NCBI RefSeq assembly: GCF_000372725.1 | Contig: NW_005201240.1 | Span: forward strand, 31,683-95,682 | Length of the DNA: 64,000 nt | Reading direction: 5' to 3' | DNA from: Emiliania huxleyi CCMP1516 | Taxonomy: Eukaryota; Haptophyta; Isochrysidales; Noelaerhabdaceae | Shown: positions 18,319 through 28,319 of the stretch, in pieces | Position numbering within the stretch: the first letter of the stretch is position 1 | Layout: each line of letters opens with the position of its first letter | Program-made: the position numbers and the translations under genes | The notes under the pieces: generated by a model | Database searches by the model: none | What the model saw: only the letters and a program-made list of their open reading frames with translations | What the model was told of the DNA's origin: nothing

Positions 18319-19587
18319 CGGAGCGGCTGCCGCCGGCGGCGGGAGCGGCGGTAGCCGAGCCGCATCGTCCTGTAGCCGAGACGCAGCGTCCAGAGGCGGA
18401 GCCATCCTCCACGCCTCCCGCCGCGCCGCCGGGCAAGAAGCGCAAGCGCAAGGACAAGCCACCACCCGCCGCCGCGCCGCCCGAGGCCGGCTCGACCGTC
18501 GGGCCGTGCAACGTGTGCGGCCGCGTGGGCCACCTGGGCCGCACGTGCCCGACCCGCGCGTGCCGCAAGTGCGGCGGGTTTGGCCACATCGCGAAGCACT
18601 GCGCCGGGCCAAAGGGCGCCGGGTGCAGCCACTGCGGCTCGCAGCTGCACGCCGCGGCAGAGTGTACCTTTGGCGCTCTGCCGGGAGAGCGGTACCTCTT
18701 TTGCGCGCGCGAGGCGGAGGCGGGGGCGTGCGGCTGCTTCTCGCGCCACTTTGTGATTCCGATGCGGCTCGCGCGCACCGACTTTGCGCCGCGCGAGCTC
18801 CGCCAGGGCAGAGTGGACTCGCGTGCTCGCGCTCTCCCATGCCACGCGTCCATGACGCGTCCAGTGCATGTCCACAGGCAGGATGGACGTCGGCTGCTCG
18901 TGCGTCTCTGCCGCGCTGTTCCGCTCGCAGAGCCTGCGGGGCAACACGTGCGTCTCGCTCTGCTTCAAGGAGGAGGCGCAGCGGCTCGAGGTGCGCGGCG
19001 CCTCGATCCGCCGACTCCAGCCCGACGACTTCTCGGTCGCGGTGCGGCTGCACGCGGCGATGGCCTCGCCTGCCGGGCCAGCGGACGGGGTCGGGCCGGG
19101 CGGCGAGGTGTGCGACGCGGCCGCGTACTCGCAGTCGGACCGGCGAGGCTTCCTGCTGAGGCCGGGCTCGACGGAGGAGGCCGTGCGGGCGGCGCTCGCG
19201 GAGAGCGACCCGCCGCCGGCCGTCCTGCTGCTGCACGCGCGCGGAGAGCCGATCGAGGCGGCGTGCGCGCGGCTGCAGCCGCTGCTGCGGCGGCAGGCCG
19301 GCGAGGGAGGCGCGGCGCGCGGCGTGGTGGTCGTGCTCGGCGACGACCGCGGCCTCCTCGACGACGACGAGGCGCTCGTCGCGAGGCTGGCGGGCGAGGC
19401 GGGCGCGCCGCTGCTGCGCGTCTCGCTGGGAGGTGTGGTGCTCTTCTCGTCGCACTCGATCGTGCTGCTGCACCACTACCTCGACAAGCTGCTGCACGCG
19501 TGCGCGCTCCGCCCCCCGCGTGACCTGCTCGCCAAGGCCAAGGGGGTGCTGGGAGGGCCCAGCTACAAGGGCTCGTACAAGGGCTAG
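18234..19587 (+). CDS. Three CCHC zinc knuckles fused to TrmY/DUF358-like SPOUT methyltransferase
   Basis: Two exons, 18234-18807 and 18878-19587, give 427 residues; the 70-bp intron is GC...AG. A basic stretch KKRKRKDK (68-75) resembles a nuclear signal. Three CX2CX4HX4C knuckles follow: CNVCGRVGHLGRTC (92-105), CRKCGGFGHIAKHC (110-123), CSHCGSQLHAAAEC (131-144). From about residue 171 the chain follows the archaeal tRNA pseudouridine-54 N1-methyltransferase TrmY (DUF358): RHFVIP, GRMDVGCSCVSAALF, SIRRLQPDDFSVA, then VVVLGDDRGLLDDDE and LLRVSLGGVVLFSSHSIVLL with HHYLD near the C-terminus, where the SPOUT knot binds AdoMet. The likely role is methylation of pseudouridine in tRNA or other RNA, with the knuckles gripping RNA. 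The match is from memory of family motifs. The reading frame crosses the intron cleanly at QGRMDVG. Confidence 0.78.
18807..18890 (+). repeat. TrmY-like gene intron with short direct repeat
   Basis: GGCAGAGTGGAC at the donor (18807-18818) and GGCAGGATGGAC at the acceptor (18877-18888) differ at two positions. The GC...AG intron is 18808-18877. Confidence 0.7.
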
Positions 19588-19883
19588 CTGCACGTTCTCT
19601 GGCCGCTTGCCGTGTGTTTGCGCCCTGTCCTCTCATGCCCTGTGCGAAGTCCTGTGCCGTGTGCGCTGACCGCTGTGGTGTAGCTCGTAGCAAGTACTGG
19701 CATGGGGACCGATCGAACTACGACCATCCGACCGTTTCTGATTTTTTCTTTGCGCGCGGCTGAAAACACCCCCTCACCCGACACGTTGGGGTATTTTCTA
19801 CGGGGTGGCTACTCCGCCGCCCGCCGCCGCCTAACCCCGCTCAGACGGCCCGCAGGCTGGTCCCTTTCGCGGCGAGAACAACG
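19588..19883. other. Convergent 3' gap
   Basis: This 296-bp gap lies between the TrmY-like gene (+) and the oxygenase gene (-). No feature is recognised. Confidence 0.4.
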
Positions 19884-20789
19884 TCACCCACCGCCTCCCG
19901 CGCCGCCGCCGGGCCCTCGCCGCAGGTTTACCAGGAATGGCAGGGAGAGCCGCTCTTGGCGGCCTCCGGGCACGGCGACGCGGTGCAGCACGGCGCACTC
20001 CATCGGCATCCGCTCGCGGAGCGGCGCGCTCTCGAGCCACTCGAGGCCCACCGTCAGGATGAGCGCGCCCTCCTCCCACGGCAGCTCGACGCACGCCCAC
20101 TCGTCCTCGCGCGCCTCGCGCAGCTCGACGGCCGACGCGGTCGGCAGGCCGAGGCCGAGCACCTGCTCCGCCGTCCAGCGGCCGCCCTCGCCGCCCTCGC
20201 CGCCCTCGCCCTCCTCGCCCCCCCGCCCGTCGCGCGGCATCAGCACCTCGAGCCCCGGCCCGTTGGCCCACAGAAGCGTGAGCACCGTCGAGTCGATGTG
20301 CGCGCCGAGCCGCGGCGCCGCAGCCTCCCCGCCGCGCTGCGGGTAGCGCCGGAGGCAGAGCCGGCCCTCGAGCCGGCCTGCGCGCGCCTCCGCCTCGGCG
20401 TCCGACTCGACGCCCAGCGCGACTCGCAGCAGCCGCGCGCTCAGCCCGAGCAGCGCGGAACGCAGCTCCTCCGCCCGCTCGTGCAGCGGGCCGTCGAGCG
20501 CGAGCGCCTCCTGCTCCGGCTCGCCAGAGGCGCCGGCCGCGCGGGCGGCGGCGTGGTGCTCGCGCGCCGTATGCGCCAGCTCCGTGCACGCGCGCTCCAG
20601 CCCGTGCCCCTTGATTGCCAGCACCGGGCTGAGCGCGCCCCGCACGCCGGCGAGCGCGGCGCGAATCTCCGCGTCGGAGGAGCGCATGTCGAGCGTGGGA
20701 GGAACGACGGTGCGCCTGCTGCGGCGTGTTTCGAGCGCGCTGGTGGCGCAGGCCGCCACAGCGCAGCGCATACACACACACAAACACAC
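19884..20789 (-). CDS. 2-oxoglutarate/Fe(II)-dependent oxygenase
   Basis: 301 residues in one exon. The iron and 2-oxoglutarate ligands are visible: AHIDST (His164, Asp166), AVLHRV (His269) and RLSLPFLV (Arg280, Ser282), in the spacing of the isopenicillin-N-synthase-like oxygenases (YP near 149-150, HxD, about 100 residues, H, about 10 residues, RxS). A Gly/Glu-rich insert (189-203) sits between the double-stranded-helix strands. The substrate cannot be told; relatives act on plant-hormone, alkaloid or amino-acid-like small molecules. The start could be the first Met or Met35 (MRSSDAEIRAAL). It is convergent with the TrmY-like gene. Confidence 0.82.
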   Translation of the reverse strand: MCLCVCMRCAVAACATSALETRRSRRTVVPPTLDMRSSDAEIRAALAGVRGALSPVLAIKGHGLERACTELAHTAREHHAAARAAGASGEPEQEALALDGPLHERAEELRSALLGLSARLLRVALGVESDAEAEARAGRLEGRLCLRRYPQRGGEAAAPRLGAHIDSTVLTLLWANGPGLEVLMPRDGRGGEEGEGGEGGEGGRWTAEQVLGLGLPTASAVELREAREDEWACVELPWEEGALILTVGLEWLESAPLRERMPMECAVLHRVAVPGGRQERLSLPFLVNLRRGPGGGAGGGG

Positions 20790-20855
20790 AGCGAGCTACA
20801 GCGTGTAAACGGGAAGCCAAGAAGAATATAATAAGCAACCCGCGAGGCTGCGGGT

Positions 20856-22549
20856 ATGAGCTGGGGCACACTACCGGCTGAGGAAGCGACCCGGAGGTGG
20901 ATACGCTTGCGGCCGTCGGGGGGGGAGAGCGAGGCAGCTGCAGCCCAACGAAGGGCTCTTCGGTTCGCCCAGCCACCCCGCGGACTGATCGAGGCTGATC
21001 ACCGCCCCAGGTGCCAGGACGCTCTCGCCAGTGGAAGGGGGCTACCATCGGACGACGGCGAGCACTCACTCCAACTCGGGCTCGCAACGACTAGGCTGCC
21101 TCCCCCTGGGAGGGCCGGGGCGGCGAGGATACCCACGCAGTCCAGCCGGCGGGGCCACCCGCATCTCCGCCGATTGAAGTATCTGTTTGGGGTGGAAGCC
21201 ATCGAGTTCATGGGCAGCTTAGAACAAGACTCCGTGGCCCGGCTCCTGGAGGAGGCGGGGGGTGAGGGCGACCACGAGGGGGAGATACGGGAGCCGTCGT
21301 GCCTCTTGCTGGCCCCGGTGGAGTCGACCGGAGACGGCAAGAAGGTGGGCTGGCCTGAGGGAGTCACCGCGGCCCGGATTCACGGATCCCTTGGCTGGAA
21401 AGGGGACGTAAACATCCTGCATCGGGAAGGGGAAGAGGACCTGGTGGTGGGAGTCGTCAACCCTACCGGCCGGATGATGCCGTACGAGAGACGTCGGGGA
21501 AAGAGAGGTCCCAGTGCCGTCTACCCGCGGCGGTCGCCCTGGTGGAACATGGCCTAGTCGACGTTCTCTACCTACCAGAGGCGAATGTGGATGCGAATGG
21601 GGTACGTGCGGTGGAGACGTACATGACATCGGTGGAAGATGTCGAGGTGGTCGGGGCGCCCTCGTCTGCGGCCGTAAGCACCATGGAACAGATGGTTGCG
21701 GGGAGCCCGTTGCCGGCGCGGGTGTCCGGAGGGGCGCTAATGCTCCTGCGCGCGCCGCTAGCGAGGAGGATCCAGAAGGTGGCGTATTACTGTAGTGGGA
21801 GACTCCTCCATGTACATCTCAGCACAACAGACGGGAGAGACCTCCACCTCGTCGGGGTCTATGGGGTGAGCGCGCCGGAGAGCTCGGCTCAAAAGCGGCA
21901 GCTGGCGGCGGAGCTATGCTCGACCCTGACGACGCTTGTTCGGAGGCACGGGCAGGCCGCGACGATCGTTATGGGAGACTTGAATGTGGCGGCCTCGGCG
22001 GCGGACAGGTCGTCGGGGAGGCTCGAGGGTTACGACGAGGGGGCGAGCTCCCTGGTCCTCGCCCTGCGGCGCCTGGGCCTTACCGACTGCCATGAAGCAG
22101 CAGGGCCGGCGGCGATGGGGTTCACGTTCTGCCCAAAGGGGAGGGGAGTGTCACGCATCGACTGTGTATGGGCCAATGAGCCGGCGACGAGATGGTCGTC
22201 GGCCGAGCAACCTGCGCGGGCGGCAGTGGCGACCCGGGCGGGCCCCCTTCACGTGCCGGTGGTTGCAAGGCTGACGGGCTCCTTCCAATGGGGAGCCGGG
22301 CCAGGCATGGTAAGTGGGCCGCAGAGGGCAGTGGGGATTGGCCCAGCGGAGCGCCCCAGGCGGAGTCCCATGGGGGTGGAACGGCAGGGCCGATTCCGAG
22401 ATCTGCTGACGGCCAACGAGGAGTACTCGGGCCGGGGTAGGGCTTTCATCGACGAAGTACGGGAACGGCACCTGCGACGTACACGGCGCGAGCGCAGCTA
22501 CCTCGCGGCTTGTGCCGTGGTCGCAAGCGAGCGGCGCCTCACGCGATGA
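20856..22549 (+). mobile_element. Relic of a LINE (non-LTR retrotransposon), endonuclease domain
   Basis: The frame from about 21500 to 22549 encodes an APE-type endonuclease: VLYLPEANVDANGVRAVETY, VMGDLNVAAS (GDxN), SRIDCVWA, and HVPVVA in the place of the final SDH. It ends about 100 residues later with no reverse transcriptase. An overlapping frame 20856-21557 (MSWGTLPAEEATRRW...) may be the remains of ORF1 or the frame-shifted 5' part. Such endonucleases nick the target DNA to prime reverse transcription. The element is 3'-truncated and abuts the Myb gene. Base use is less extreme than in the host genes around it. Confidence 0.75.
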
Positions 22550-23310
22550 GGGGCGGCGGCGGCGGCGGCGGCGCCTGCTGCTCCTCCACCATCTTGAGCA
22601 GCCGCTGCCAGCGGTTGCGGATGGCGTGCTCGGTGCGGCCGGGGATGCGCTGCGCGATGCGGTACCACTTGTGCCCGATCTCTGCGCACCGACGAGATGA
22701 TGATCGCGTCCTCGGCCTGCGTCCACCCGATCCGCTCCGGCTTTGCTCCGCCCTCCTCCCCGCTCGCAGACGCGCGCCGCCGCACGGGCGGCGCAGCCGG
22801 GCTGCCTCCGTCGCCCGTGACGCCCGTGTCGCCCGCCGCGTTGCGGCCCGAGGCGCCGCCCTTGCTGAGCCCGGCCTTTGGCTCGCCCTCCTCTCCGCCC
22901 TTGAGCCGCGACCAGCGGTTGCGCACCGCGTCGTCCGAGCGGCCCTGCAGCTGTGAGGCGATGCGCCGCCAGCGGTAGCCGTACTGCCGCACGCCGTCCT
23001 TGATGATCTCGTCCTCCTCCGCCGTCCACTCCCGCCGCTCGAGCGCGTTGCGCGGCCGCGACCGCTCCGACCCGCCGCCGCCGCCGCCGCCGCCGCCGCC
23101 CGAGCCGGGCTGGCGAGGCGGCGGCGCGGGCGACGGCGACGGCTGTGGGGCCGCCGCCTCCGCGGCGCCGGCCGGCTCCGCGGCTTGCGGCGGGTCGGGG
23201 AGGGCGGGTTGGAGGGGGAGGACGGGCTCTCCCTCGTCACCGACGAAGTGGTCCTTGGTGAGCACGTTGATGCCGGGCGCCATCATCGGCACGTGCGACT
23301 GCCGGGGGGG
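22539..23310 (-). CDS. Two-repeat Myb (R2R3-type) protein, frame-shifted and 5'-incomplete
   Basis: Repeat 1 reads REWTAEEDEIIKDGVRQYG then YRWRRIASQLQGRSDDAVRN with RWSRL. Repeat 2 starts GWTQAEDAIIISSVR and continues, one frame over, as GHKWYRIAQRIPGRTEHAIR and NRWQRLLKMVEEQ before a stop at 22539. The switch lies near 22690 and needs one base removed or a tiny splice, so it is a sequencing error or a real frameshift. Such proteins bind DNA as transcription factors, or telomeres or snRNA promoters. Upstream of the exon start (an AG near 23300) the DNA is the poor-quality G-run region, so the N-terminal exons are not readable. Confidence 0.75.
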
Positions 23311-23820
23311 GGGGGGGGGGGTCAAAAGCGGGCAGGATGGGGGGTGGAGGGGAAAGAAGGGGGGGGGGGGGGGTCAAAAGCGGGCAAGATGGGGGGGGGA
23401 GGGGAAAAAAGGGGGGGGGGGGGGGCCAAAAACGGGCAAAAGGGGGGGGGGGGGGGCCGCCCCCGGGGATTTGTGTTTTTTGGGGGGGGGGAATTTTTTG
23501 GCCCCCTTTCGGGCTCCTCTTAAAGGGGGAAAGGATTCGGGGGACCCCCGGGGAATCCGGGGGGGGAAACGGGGGAAATTTTTGTATGCCCCGCCCCAAA
23601 AGGCGGGGGAAAATTGGCTCCAAAATTTCCCCCACCCGGGCCCCCGGGGGGGGACAACCACCCCCGGGAGGCCCCTCCCCCCCGGGACAAAGGTCCGGGC
23701 AGCTGCAGCTGCGGGAGCCAGTCAGTCAGGGGGGGGGGGGGGGGCCAGGCCAGGCAAGAAGAAAAAAGGCCCCAAAAAAGGGGGGAGGGGGGAGGGGGGG
23801 AGGACCTGTGTACGTGCGTG
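23296..23820. other. Homopolymer-rich, probably low-quality sequence
   Basis: Runs of 10-16 G alternate with AAAA, TTTT and CCCC runs and a degraded repetition of a GGTCAAAAGCGGGCAAGATG phrase. No frame or normal base mixture persists. It looks like the tail of poor reads rather than biology, although a genuine G-rich minisatellite could be its core. Confidence 0.6.
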
Positions 23821-24989
23821 GTGTACAGGGGCGTGTCTACTAGCTCCGAGTAGAGGGGGCGTTCTGAAGTTAAGGGGAAACCCGGTACACGGAGCCAACC
23901 CTCGGAGACCTGTGTTTACTTTACGGCCCTTTCCCTGCGAACGCGCACCCCCCTAGCTAGGGGTCAGGGCTCTCTAGCCCGTAGCCCGATCCCGATCATC
24001 CGGCTCGCTGGGTGCGCTTCTCAGTTCCCCGGCCCTGGATGTGAGGCGAATGACTGCACTCCAAGTGCTCCAAGTTTACAACGAGCTCCCTCGCACAACA
24101 CAGCGCACGGGACTGGCTCGCACTGGCACTAACACAGGTACACCACGGGAGCCGCCTAAGCGACTCCTGCGAGAGTGGCGAGGCACTTAGCTCCGTGCAC
24201 CCGCCCACCCCCGCCACAGGCAAGCTCATTCACAACCTGCTCTGCGATTGCCGTGTGAAGAACGACTGAGATACGCTGCTTCTGCAGCCCCAGCCAATTC
24301 TTAGTGGTCCAAGAAGAAGAAATGCTGTGCGCGGAAAACGGTGGCATAACGGCGTGAGCCTTGGCCGCCTCTGTCAGTGTGCCCGTGATACAACTGTAGT
24401 GAGAGACTGCCAGTGAGAAGCCGGAGGAAGGTCGCTAGTCGAGAGAGATCGCCAGTGGAGTAGGGAGTCCACCGTGCTGCGAGCCTGTCGCTGACAACCC
24501 TTGAGCCTTGTCGGGAGCAGGAGAACTAGGAGAGCGCAACCAGTAGGAGGCCCGCGCCTGCCCCCGGTGCCGCCGGGTGCAACCTGTCCTATACGAGAGG
24601 GGGGGGATTCCTGGCACCTGGGACCCTGTCGTGTGGGTGAACCCTCAGCCCCCCTCCGTGTGACCGTGTCGCGATGCGCTCCAAGAGAAGGAGAAAGGTT
24701 TTCTAAAATCTCTCTGCGCTCCCCGCTCCCGTTCCTTCCCCTGTGTCCCTGATCGTCCTTACAAGATCTCCTGCCTGCTCCGTGCAGGTGGGGACCCTGT
24801 CCTTCTCCCACCCCTCGTTTGGTGTGATTTATGTTTTATTTATTTACCCCATAAGAGAGAGCCTGGTGAAATTCTCTCTGGACCTAGCTGTTTGACGCTA
24901 CCGCAGATCCCCGTATCCGCAAGGAGCCTGAACCCACTCCGTCTTAGTCATAGCGCTTGCCATCCAGAGACCGCGTAGGCCTGGGACAT
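23821..24989. other. Non-coding stretch before VKOR
   Basis: Lower GC and no recognised protein. A (TTTA)n-like tract TTATGTTTTATTTATTTACC lies near 24829-24848 and may mark another retroelement tail. The VKOR promoter should lie in the last few hundred bases. Confidence 0.35.
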
Positions 24990-25502
24990 ATGCCTCTCAC
25001 CGCGGCCAGCAAGCGGCGGGCCATCAAGGTGGCGCTCCTGGGTTTGGTTGGCCTCACAATCGCCACGTACGCGCTCTCCGTCGAAACGCAGATGCACGAG
25101 CCCGGCTACGAGGCTGCGTGCGACATCGGCGCGGGCTTCTCCTGCACGGCAGTCTTCTCGAGCGAGTACGCGCACCCGCTCTCTCACTGGGGTCTGGTGA
25201 AGCAGGGCGACGCCCTCGATATCGGCCTAGCAGTCGCCGGCATGGCGCTCTACTCCGCTTACTTTGTCGCCGCGTGCCTGTGGAGGTTGAACCTCGTCCC
25301 GTACCGGCAGCCGCTCTTCCTGGCGGTCGCGACCGCCGGCGCGTGCTTCTCCTGCTACCTGCTGTACGTCCTCAAGTTCATCCTTGGCGATTTTTGCATC
25401 GTGTGCACCGGCTTCCACTGCGTCAACTTTTCGATGTTTGCAGTCGCGCTGTTTGAGTTCTTCGATAGCGGCACCAGCGGGAAGGGCGGCAAGCGTGCCT
25501 GA
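24990..25502 (+). CDS. VKOR-family thiol oxidoreductase (4-TM)
   Basis: Intronless, 170 residues from ATG 24990. Four hydrophobic helices are visible. The active-site cysteines of vitamin K epoxide reductases are all present: the loop pair Cys44 and Cys52 (ACDIGAGFSC) and the CIVC redox motif at 136-139, with the loop residue Ser55 nearby in its usual position and ALDIGL following. VKOR proteins pass electrons from protein thiols to quinones, driving disulfide-bond formation in the ER or thylakoid lumen, or recycle vitamin K. The stand-alone form without a thioredoxin domain resembles the animal ER type more than the plant fusion type. The basic tail KGGKRA could be an ER-side signal. Confidence 0.92.
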   Translation: MPLTAASKRRAIKVALLGLVGLTIATYALSVETQMHEPGYEAACDIGAGFSCTAVFSSEYAHPLSHWGLVKQGDALDIGLAVAGMALYSAYFVAACLWRLNLVPYRQPLFLAVATAGACFSCYLLYVLKFILGDFCIVCTGFHCVNFSMFAVALFEFFDSGTSGKGGKRA

Positions 25503-25642
25503 GGACAGTGCTGCGCCCGGGGAGGGCGCCGGTGGTGGGGCTCGACGCTCCACCGAGCTATTGCTCTGTGACGGCCTGTGTGTGGGCTTTCGCTTGCTTC
25601 TCCACAGGGGGATGTACTGCAGAGTGGATCTTGTTGCGTCGT

Positions 25643-25811
25643 AAAATAAATAAATAAATAAAAACGGACACCTCTCTACTGTGAGATGGGTAAAAAGGAA
25701 CAGGTCCCCGCCCTTGCGATCTTTGTGCAGGGTTCTTTGTGGGTGTGGTCGCGGCGACTAGCCGGGGTCGTCCTCCCGATGGGGGACTAGCACTAGCCGT
25801 CTTCCACATGG
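25643..25811 (-). mobile_element. Dispersed SINE/LINE-tail-like repeat, copy A2
   Basis: This is the reverse complement of 485-646 with only a few changes; read on the minus strand it begins CCATGTGGAAGACGGC and ends in (TTTA)n. It lies about 140 bp downstream of the VKOR stop, so it may be part of that gene's 3' flank. Confidence 0.75.
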
Positions 25812-26539
25812 TCCCTCGGGTCCCTGCTGCTCCTAATCTCTTCGTACATCCTCCTGCTGATCTCCGCAAAGTCCTGCTCCCTCCCTCGTCTCGCCCTGCG
25901 CGTCTGCTCCGCCTCACCGTCTTCTGCCCTGCGTCGTCTGGCGACGGGTCCTCCATAGTCGGTCGAGGTCGCCGCCCTCCTCGTGCCTCTTCCCAACGTT
26001 CCCTCGGCGGCCGATGCCGTCTGCTCCGGCTCCCCAGTCCCCGGGTCTGCCCTGCTCTCGTCTGCGCTAGTCTCTTGTTGCGTCGTGGTGCTCTAACCGC
26101 CTCTATTTTGTATGTGGTGACTGCCGAAGTGCAAGTCCGTCTGGAGGCCGGCGGCGGTGATGACCGAGCCAGTCTCAGGGTTGGGGCGAGGGACGAAGTC
26201 CGCCCGGAGGCCGGCGACGCTGCCAAAAATGTAGGGGACGACGACCGAGCCAGGCTCAGGGCTGATCCCATCGTCGTACGGCGTCTGGGGCCGGGAGATG
26301 CGCGACTGCGGGGAGCTGTGGGAGGAGGTAGTTGGGTACCACCGACACGCGTTCCTGGCCTCTGGAAGTCAGAGCCTCTGATTGAAATTTCCACGGATGT
26401 CCGGAAACTAGAGAGGACACGAGAGGGTGCTGTAGGGAAGAAAAGAAACGAAACTAGGCGGGTTGGCGCCGAGGTTACATGTATACCTTAGAGCGCGCGC
26501 GACGGGCAGAATCTCTCGGTCTCGCGCCGTCCGGCGAGC
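25812..26539. other. Stretch between repeat A2 and CXXC gene
   Basis: An imperfect direct repeat of about 45 bp is visible (GTCCGTCTGGAGGCCGGC near 26129 and GTCCGCCCGGAGGCCGGC near 26197). Long frames on both strands show no family. It could be the body of the retroelement whose tail is copy A2. Confidence 0.35.
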
Positions 26540-28282
26540 CTACCTAAACGGGATGGGGCCAGGAAGGTGCTGCACAGGACGCCGGTGGCAGTGGCGCACC
26601 AACCGCATCACGGCGGCTGCACGCATCGCCCCGGATGGCCCCGAGGCCACCTGCGCTCGCGCCGCTTGCACGGTCGCGGAAAGCACCTGGCAAGCTGTGT
26701 CGGCCTCCTCCTCCTCCTCATCGCTGCTCTGTGCCATTTGCCGCACCGCAGCAAGCTTGTGCCGAGCGGGAGGAGGCGGAGGAGGCGGAGGAGGCGGCGG
26801 GCTCTCCGAAGCGTTCGCCTTCGCCGGCGGCTTCCCCGCCGCCGCCCCCCGCCGCCTGGTGGCAAGCGGCCGGCCCTCCTCTGAGTCGGAGCCGGCGCCT
26901 CCCTCTGCGCCGCCCGCCCCTCCCTCGCCCCTCCCTCCCTCGCCAGCCTGCTGCGGGTCGCCTCGCGCGCGCTTCTTTGCGCGTGCGGCGAGGGGCCGCC
27001 CCTCCTCCTCGTCCGAGTCCGGCGCCGCCTCTTGGCTCGCCTCGCGGCCGGTCGAGAAGCCAGCAGCCGGAGCGGCGGGCGGAGCAGGCGGAGCAGGTGT
27101 AGCGGGCGTAGCGGGCGGAGCGGGCGGAGCGGCCGGTCGGGGGGTTGCGGTCTTCGCCGCGGGCGGGGCGGCGGCGGCGCTGCGCGGCGAGCCGGCTTGC
27201 AGGAGGAGGCGCGCCGCCGCCGCCTCCCTCCTGGCGAGGGCGAGCACCTCGCACTTGCGATGCACGCAGCCCTTCCGCTGCTCGATCGCACTCTTCGTCC
27301 CTCGGCAGGAGGCGCACACGCCGCAGCCGGGAGAGACGCAGCCCGCGCACTCGCCACATCTCCTGCGCGGGGCCTGCCTGCGGGCCTGGCGAGTCGGCTG
27401 GGCTGCGCCATGGAGCGGCAGAGAGGGCGGCGGCCCAGACGGCGTCGGCCCTGGCGAGGCGGCGGGCGGCGGCGGCTTCGGCTGCGGCCTCGGCGGTGCT
27501 TGCGGTGGCGGGCGCGGTGAGGGGGCCGGGAGCGACCGCTCGGCTGGCCGCGACGCGACCGACGGTTGGCGAGGAGGCGGCGGCGGCGGCGGTGGCGGCG
27601 CGGCGGTCGTCTCGTCTCTCCGCACGAGGATGAGCCGGTCGAGCCAGGCCCTGCGCTTGCGCAGCGCCCCCGGCGGCAGCGAGAGGGCCACCTCCAGCTC
27701 CGCCCGCAGCGCCCGCGCCGTCAGCGACGCAAAGTCGCTCGACGGCGTGATCCGCGATCGCAGCCACCCGGCAGCCTTCGCCTCGGGCAGCCGGGCGGCG
27801 AGGTCGGCGCCGTTTGATCCGGTGGTCCGCCAGCGCACGGAGGCGAGTGTTGCGCGCGCGCGCGCGGCGGATGCCCGGTCGGTGCCCTTGAGAGCGAGCA
27901 GGGTCGGCAGGTCGAGCCGTCGCATCAGCTGCAGCGACGCCTCCTCGCAGAGCGTCTGCCACGGGCACAGCCGGCGACGGAAGGCTGCCACTGCCGCGTC
28001 CGCACGAACGGCAGCCGCCGCCCGCTCTGCACCAGCCCGCCGCGCCGCATCGGGGTGACGCTCCGCCGAGCGCTCGTGCAGCGTTTCTTGGCCCGGTCCG
28101 CTCGGTGTCAGGTGCGGGACGGGCTCGCGGTGGCACTCGCGGACGAACCGCATGATGGGCTCGGCTGCAGGGCCAGGAGGAGACACGAATTTGCTCGGCG
28201 GCAGCGAGGCGCGCGCCTCAAGAGGCGTGAAGCGATCGAGGATCGAGAGGAGGGGGTCATCGCGTGGCGTGGTGGGTCCCAT
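26540..28282 (-). CDS. CXXC zinc-finger protein
   Basis: 580 residues in one open frame. A CXXC finger lies near residues 306-340: CGECAGCVSPGCGVCASC followed by GCVHRKC, the two-cluster cysteine pattern of the domain that binds unmethylated CpG in CFP1, MLL and DNMT1. The KFGG loop of the strongest CpG binders is absent. The remainder is largely P/A/E-rich and disordered with acidic DSDEEEG and SSDEEEEE patches. A 17-23-residue motif is duplicated at the two ends: IMRFVRECHREPVPHL near residue 43 and VMRLVRHCHRRPVQHL at the C-terminus. A chromatin role is inferred. The codon bias matches the host genes. Confidence 0.8.
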   Translation of the reverse strand: MGPTTPRDDPLLSILDRFTPLEARASLPPSKFVSPPGPAAEPIMRFVRECHREPVPHLTPSGPGQETLHERSAERHPDAARRAGAERAAAAVRADAAVAAFRRRLCPWQTLCEEASLQLMRRLDLPTLLALKGTDRASAARARATLASVRWRTTGSNGADLAARLPEAKAAGWLRSRITPSSDFASLTARALRAELEVALSLPPGALRKRRAWLDRLILVRRDETTAAPPPPPPPPPRQPSVASRPAERSLPAPSPRPPPQAPPRPQPKPPPPAASPGPTPSGPPPSLPLHGAAQPTRQARRQAPRRRCGECAGCVSPGCGVCASCRGTKSAIEQRKGCVHRKCEVLALARREAAAARLLLQAGSPRSAAAAPPAAKTATPRPAAPPAPPATPATPAPPAPPAAPAAGFSTGREASQEAAPDSDEEEGRPLAARAKKRARGDPQQAGEGGRGEGGAGGAEGGAGSDSEEGRPLATRRRGAAAGKPPAKANASESPPPPPPPPPPPARHKLAAVRQMAQSSDEEEEEADTACQVLSATVQAARAQVASGPSGAMRAAAVMRLVRHCHRRPVQHLPGPIPFR

Positions 28283-28319
28283 ATCGTTGCCCCTCTTCGC
28301 CGATCATGGCGCGAAATGT

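Noticed and set aside
23000-23956. Gly-rich 318-codon plus-strand frame
   Set aside because: It is created by the G homopolymer runs and antisense of the Myb exon.
25812-26394. Minus-strand frame next to repeat A2 as a LINE ORF
   Set aside because: No zinc knuckle, endonuclease or reverse transcriptase motif could be found; left unassigned.
26463-28058. A 531-codon plus-strand frame opposite the CXXC gene
   Set aside because: Gly/Ala/Arg-rich antisense of the Pro/Ala-rich CXXC protein; no domain.
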